A stretch of 64,000 bases of DNA, taken from the NCBI RefSeq assembly GCF_004137345.1, contig NZ_SDWV01000003.1:62001-126000 (forward strand), in the 5' to 3' direction. Shown in pieces: positions 60,645 through 64,000 of the stretch. Source of the DNA: Nocardioides zhouii. Lineage in GTDB: Bacteria; Actinomycetota; Actinomycetes; Propionibacteriales; Nocardioidaceae. How positions within the stretch are numbered: the stretch's first letter is position 1; every line of letters begins with the position of its first letter. The notes beneath the pieces are model-generated. The model was not told the DNA's origin and searched no databases. It worked only from the letters and a program-made list of their open reading frames with translations. The position numbers and the translations under genes were made by a program.

Positions 60645-61130
60645 CTACCGGCCGAGCTTGCGCGCGAACACCACGGTGCGCTTGGAGTAGTCGTCGGCCT
60701 TGCAGCCGACGAGGACGATCCTCGGCGGGCCCGACACGGAGTAGAGCGAGCCCATCCTCCGCTGTGCCGGCCAGAACTCCCGCCGGGTCACCTCGAACCA
60801 GCAGCCGGCGACCTTGATCCGGTCGCCCCGGCGCAGCTGCCCCCACCTGTCGGCGACCCCGTTGCCGGCGCGCCACGCGTGCCCGGCGTACAGGGTGCTG
60901 CCGCTGGGGTCGCAGGGCGGATCGCCCTTCGACCACGTGTAGACAGCGCCGTTGAGGCGCGAGCCCACGGCGAGCGTGCCGCCACGCGAGGCCACCCGGA
61001 CCACCACGGCGTCCGTGCCGGTCCGGGCGATCGTGAGCCGGTCAGGGGCGGCGGACTGCGCCGCACCCTGACCGGCAAGCACCGTCGCGCACAGCGTCAG
61101 CAGGGACCGAGCGAGCGCGTTGCGACGCAT
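60645..61130 (-). CDS. Sortase-like secreted enzyme
   Basis: 161-aa exported protein. Signal peptide MRRNALARSLLTLCATVLAGQGAAQS. The remainder looks like a class E/F-type sortase: the catalytic His is in LYAGHAWRAGN, the Cys in RIVLVGCKADDYSKRTVVFARK with a following Arg, and beta strands between (LRRGDRIKVAGCWFEVTRREF). Transpeptidase activity is inferred. An additional Cys pair (CDP, GCWF) could form a disulfide. ATG 61130 overlaps the stop of the repeat-protein gene by one base, so the two are coupled and may be enzyme and substrate. Confidence 0.68.
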   Translation of the reverse strand: MRRNALARSLLTLCATVLAGQGAAQSAAPDRLTIARTGTDAVVVRVASRGGTLAVGSRLNGAVYTWSKGDPPCDPSGSTLYAGHAWRAGNGVADRWGQLRRGDRIKVAGCWFEVTRREFWPAQRRMGSLYSVSGPPRIVLVGCKADDYSKRTVVFARKLGR

Positions 61131-62320
61131 CACGACCCGGTGTGGGGCGCGACCTGGGGAGCCTGGGCGCACGCCTTGCGGGTGAACGACAGCTTCCAGA
61201 CCGACTTGCCCTGCAGCTGGTACGTCGCGTCGGCCGCGCTCGCGCGGACGGTCACCGAGCGGGTGCGCGCCTTGAGCCAGACGCCCTGGCGGATCACCTT
61301 GCCGTTGACCTTGTAGACGACGCCGGCGTTCCTGGCGACCTTGAAGAGGTCGCTCTCGCGACCGCACTTGTCGATCCAGCGCGCGCCCGCCTTCACCACG
61401 AGCAGCTCAGCGGGGAGCACCTCGGGCAGCGCCACGACGGGCGGCGTCACCACCGGCGGCGTGACGACCGGCGGGGTCGTGGGCGGCGTCGGGCACGCGA
61501 CGTTGCTGTCGGTCGGGACCGGCAGGGTCACGCTCTGCTGACCGTTGGGGAACGCGAAGCCCGGGTTGGCGGTGATGGTGAGGCTGCCGTCGGGGTTGGT
61601 CTTCGAGGTCCACTGGCCGGTCGGCACCGTGCCGTAACGAGCGTTGCCCGGGCCGCAGTCATCGATGACCGGAACGGTGGGCACCGTCACCGGGCACGGC
61701 GTGTTGCTGTCCGTCGGCTTGGCATAGGTGACCGTCGTCTGGCCGTTGGTGAACCGGTAGCCCTGGTTGGCGGTGATGGTGAGGCTGCCGTCGGGGTTGG
61801 TCTTCGAGGTCCACGGACCGCTCGGGACGGTACCGAATCGGGCGTTGCCCGGACCGCAGTCGTCGATGACGGGCACCGTGGGTGCCTTGACCGTGGTGAT
61901 GATGCAGGCGTCGGAGAACTCGCTCACCTCGACCGCGTCGGAGTTGGTCGAGTAGATGTTGTTGCCGTCCCGGACCCACTTGCCCGTCAGCGTGAGGTTG
62001 AGGGCCGCGGTCGGCTTCGTGGTCACGGTCTCGGTGAAGGTGCGCGTCTGCGATCCGGTGAGTCCCGTACCGACGGGGACGACAGACGTCCGGTTGGACG
62101 CCGTGATCGTCTCCGCGATCGTCTCGCTGTTGACCACGGTCCAGCTGACGGTCCAGCCCCCGCCGTCCTTGCACGTGGTCGTGCCGGTGATCGTGTTGTG
62201 GTGCGCGCTCGCGGCTCCCGCGATGCCGACGACGGCGAACCCCACCGCCAGCACCAGCGTCACGATCCTCGACACCGCCCGGTGCCCCCTGTTCCCCTGC
62301 CCTGCTTGCACTGCAGTCAT
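61130..62320 (-). CDS. Secreted repeat-containing protein, partner of the sortase-like enzyme
   Basis: 396-aa exported protein. The signal peptide ends near GAASAHH. An N-terminal beta domain (residues about 35-140) is followed by two 67-aa tandem repeats, each VPVIDDCGPGNAR...WTSKTNPDGSLTITAN...PTDSN. Then comes a Pro/Val linker (TPPVVTPPVV) and a basic C-terminal module with two Cys. The protein ends APHTGS with no hydrophobic anchor, so a classical LPxTG signal is absent. ATG 62320 has GGGGAG 7 nt upstream. Function unknown; display or release by the coupled sortase is possible. Confidence 0.75.
   Translation of the reverse strand: MTAVQAGQGNRGHRAVSRIVTLVLAVGFAVVGIAGAASAHHNTITGTTTCKDGGGWTVSWTVVNSETIAETITASNRTSVVPVGTGLTGSQTRTFTETVTTKPTAALNLTLTGKWVRDGNNIYSTNSDAVEVSEFSDACIITTVKAPTVPVIDDCGPGNARFGTVPSGPWTSKTNPDGSLTITANQGYRFTNGQTTVTYAKPTDSNTPCPVTVPTVPVIDDCGPGNARYGTVPTGQWTSKTNPDGSLTITANPGFAFPNGQQSVTLPVPTDSNVACPTPPTTPPVVTPPVVTPPVVALPEVLPAELLVVKAGARWIDKCGRESDLFKVARNAGVVYKVNGKVIRQGVWLKARTRSVTVRASAADATYQLQGKSVWKLSFTRKACAQAPQVAPHTGS
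61478..61880. repeat. Two 201-bp tandem repeats within the repeat-protein gene
   Basis: Two copies offset by exactly 201 bp (67 codons). A central stretch of about 50 bp (61565 onward and 61766 onward) is identical in both, showing recent duplication or gene conversion. Confidence 0.8.
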
Positions 62321-62464
62321 GCCCGTACTCCCCTGATTGCCCGGGACAGGCCGAATGCCTCCCCGCTCCTCGATTGAACGAGACTTAGGGCGTCCTAACA
62401 CGGGGCAAGGGCTCAAGAAGATGTCTAGGGATCGTCAGTCCCCGTTGATCTCTCCCAGAGGGTG

Positions 62465-63433
62465 TCAGCGTCCGAGCAAGGGGTCCAGCGCCACCGCGAC
62501 GAACAGCAGCGACAGGTAGAGGTTCGAGGCGTGGAAGAGCCGCATCGGGTTGATGTCTCCGAGTGCGTCGGAGCCCTTCGCGCGTGACCACATCCGGTGC
62601 GCCTCGACGAGGAAGACGGCGCCGAGCACGGCCGCGGCGACCGGGTAGATCAGGCTCGTGCCGGCGACCGGCCAGAGCAGGAGCGACGTGGCCACCATGA
62701 CCCAGCTGTAGAGGACGACCTGTCGGCCGACCTCGGCGGCGGGCTTGACGACCGGCAGCATCGGGACGTCGACGTTGCGGTAGTCCTCGCGGTACCTCAG
62801 GGCCAGCGCCCAGGTGTGCGGCGGCGTCCAGAAGAAGACGACCAGGAACAGCACGACCGGGGTCCAGGCGAGCTCGCCCGTCACTGCGGTCCAGCCGATG
62901 AGGGCCGGGAAGCAGCCGGCGAGCCCGCCCCACACGATGTTCTGGGTGGTGCGGCGCTTGAGCAGCATCGTGTAGACGAAGACGTAGAACGCGTTGGCCA
63001 GCACTGACAGCCCCGCCGACAGCCAGTTGACCCACAGTCCGAGGACGACGGTCGACAGCACGGCCAGCACGGTCGCGAAGACCAGGGCCGACAGCGGCGA
63101 GACGATGTGGCGCGGCAGGGCCCGGCGACGGGTGCGGCGCATCTGCTCGTCGATGTCGCGGTCGTAGACGCAGTTGTACGCCGACGCGGAACCGGCCGAC
63201 AGGGTCCCGCCGACGACGGTCGCCGCCACCAGCGCGAGCGACGGGATGCCGCGCTCGGCGAAGAACATCACCGGCACGGTGGTGAGCAGCAGCAGCTCGA
63301 TGACCCGCGGCTTCGTCAGCCCGACGTACGCCGCGACGACGTCGCGCCACGACGGAGAGCCCTCGACCGGGTGCCCGTCGTCACCGGTCGACGGCCGGGC
63401 TGACGCATCGGCGTGCGGGCCGGCTTGGGACAC
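62465..63433 (-). CDS. ctaB: Protoheme IX farnesyltransferase (heme O synthase)
   Basis: 322-aa UbiA-type prenyltransferase that adds farnesyl to heme B, forming heme O for CtaA. The first Asp motif is NCVYDRDIDEQMRRTRRRALP; the second is YREDYRNVDVPMLPVV; about nine helices (VIELLLLTTVPVMFFAERG onward). GTG 63433 gives a normal length. An in-frame ATG at 63526 would add 31 unlikely residues. Divergent from transketolase, a standard actinobacterial arrangement. Confidence 0.94.
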   Translation of the reverse strand: MSQAGPHADASARPSTGDDGHPVEGSPSWRDVVAAYVGLTKPRVIELLLLTTVPVMFFAERGIPSLALVAATVVGGTLSAGSASAYNCVYDRDIDEQMRRTRRRALPRHIVSPLSALVFATVLAVLSTVVLGLWVNWLSAGLSVLANAFYVFVYTMLLKRRTTQNIVWGGLAGCFPALIGWTAVTGELAWTPVVLFLVVFFWTPPHTWALALRYREDYRNVDVPMLPVVKPAAEVGRQVVLYSWVMVATSLLLWPVAGTSLIYPVAAAVLGAVFLVEAHRMWSRAKGSDALGDINPMRLFHASNLYLSLLFVAVALDPLLGR

Positions 63434-63618
63434 GGTGGGAGACCTCGCGGGACGGGTGCGGATGGGACGGTGACATCGGGGAACCGAAGGGTTCGAACCG
63501 CCTGCGAATCCGGCGTTCTGGGCCACCCTCGGGTGGGGTCGAGTCTACTCGGCCACGGCGCTAGGCTCGCAGTCGAGGGGCCTGTGCTCCCTGCTGCACT
63601 CCACCGAGAGGAACTGCG

Positions 63619-64000
63619 TTGACCGAGAAGTCCGCCCTGCCCGCCACGCTCCAGTGGAACGAGCTCGACGACCGAGCGGTCGACACGTCCCGCGTGCTGG
63701 CGATGGATGCGGTGCAGAAGGTCGGCAACGGCCACCCCGGCACCGCGATGAGCCTGGCGCCCGTGGCGTACCTCCTCTTCCAGAAGGTGATGCGGCACGA
63801 CCCCGCCGATCCCGAGTGGATCGCGCGCGACCGCTTCGTGCTCTCGTGCGGCCACTCGAGCATCACCCTCTACACCCAGCTCTTCCTCGGCGGGTTCGGC
63901 CTCGACCTCGATGACCTCAAGGCGCTGCGCACGTGGGGCTCGAAGACGCCGGGCCACCCCGAGCTCGGCCACACCGCCGGTGTCGAGGTGACGACCGGTC
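63619..64000 (+). CDS. tkt: Transketolase (partial)
   Basis: Thiamine-diphosphate enzyme of the pentose phosphate pathway. Only 127 codons are in the window; the rest lies beyond the right edge. N-terminal family sequence is clear: LAMDAVQKVGNGHPGTAMSLAPVAYLLFQKVMRHDP, DRFVLSCGHSSITLYTQLFLGGFGL and TWGSKTPGHPELGHTAGVEVTTG (substrate and ThDP contacting His residues). The start is TTG 63619 with GAGAGGA 6 nt upstream. Confidence 0.95.
   Translation, partial: MTEKSALPATLQWNELDDRAVDTSRVLAMDAVQKVGNGHPGTAMSLAPVAYLLFQKVMRHDPADPEWIARDRFVLSCGHSSITLYTQLFLGGFGLDLDDLKALRTWGSKTPGHPELGHTAGVEVTTG

Noticed and set aside
63480-63530. tRNA-like GGTTCGAACC (T-loop) upstream of ctaB
   Set aside because: The flanking 5-nt arms do not pair, and no acceptor, D or anticodon stems can be drawn on either strand.

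Overview
This is 64 kb of a high-GC actinobacterial chromosome, most likely from Nocardioidaceae (Nocardioides-like). The assignment rests on gene content: a SUF operon with an ArsR-type SufR and a Rieske-type ferredoxin, ctaA and ctaB with a divergent transketolase, an actinobacterial Vms1-like release factor (acVLRF1), a DUF3099 gene next to a 6C-type RNA, and many starts with a TAnnnT box 6-8 nt upstream (leaderless mRNAs). It is an inference from content, not a database match.

Layout. 1-13.8 kb: siroheme/corrin methyltransferase (cut by the left edge), a PEBP protein, a secreted CAP protein, a three-gene ABC exporter, an SpoIIE-type phosphatase, a hydrolase, a Thr-Pro-repeat secreted protein, TauE/SPFH/NfeD, an ABC ATPase and serB. 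13.7-23.7 kb: a glutamine methyltransferase, a SixA-type phosphatase, then cyanophycin metabolism: cyanophycinase (cphB), cyanophycin synthetase (cphA) and a cupin. Next come an array of seven 50-nt palindromes, an MFS pump with an HxlR regulator, and a stand-alone protein that looks like CphA with its ATP-grasp domain removed. 23.7-26.5 kb: fabI and fabG, dodecin, DUF3099, a 6C RNA and a zinc-ribbon protein. 26.7-29.3 kb: a lower-GC island with two unrecognised genes (a four-helix membrane protein and a 502-aa protein) and truncated-looking frames at its left edge. 29.3-47.8 kb: a CDP-glycerol-type transferase coupled to moaA, SURF1, an SDR lacking its catalytic Tyr/Lys, ABC transporters, an ECF sigma factor with an anti-sigma-like partner, an enoyl-CoA hydratase under a palindromic operator, an ABC-F protein, a zinc metallopeptidase, an NYN nuclease with acVLRF1, an ASCH-like protein, a nucleotidyltransferase and a secreted beta-propeller. 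47.9-54.6 kb: the SUF operon sufR-B-D-ferredoxin-C-S-U-T, with a perfect palindrome at its promoter. 54.7-64 kb: a large secreted subtilase, an ABC exporter pair overlapping ctaA, a sortase-like enzyme with a repeat-containing secreted protein, ctaB, and transketolase (cut by the right edge).

The strongest unexplained signal is a family of palindromes that begin GCGGTG and end CACCGC. Eight of nine are exactly 50 nt. They come in pairs separated by exactly 33 nt, and they sit at two distant junctions between converging genes. Arm sequences differ between copies while self-complementarity is kept. Other points of interest are the two-gene island, the ATP-grasp-less CphA paralogue, and the NYN-acVLRF1 gene pair.
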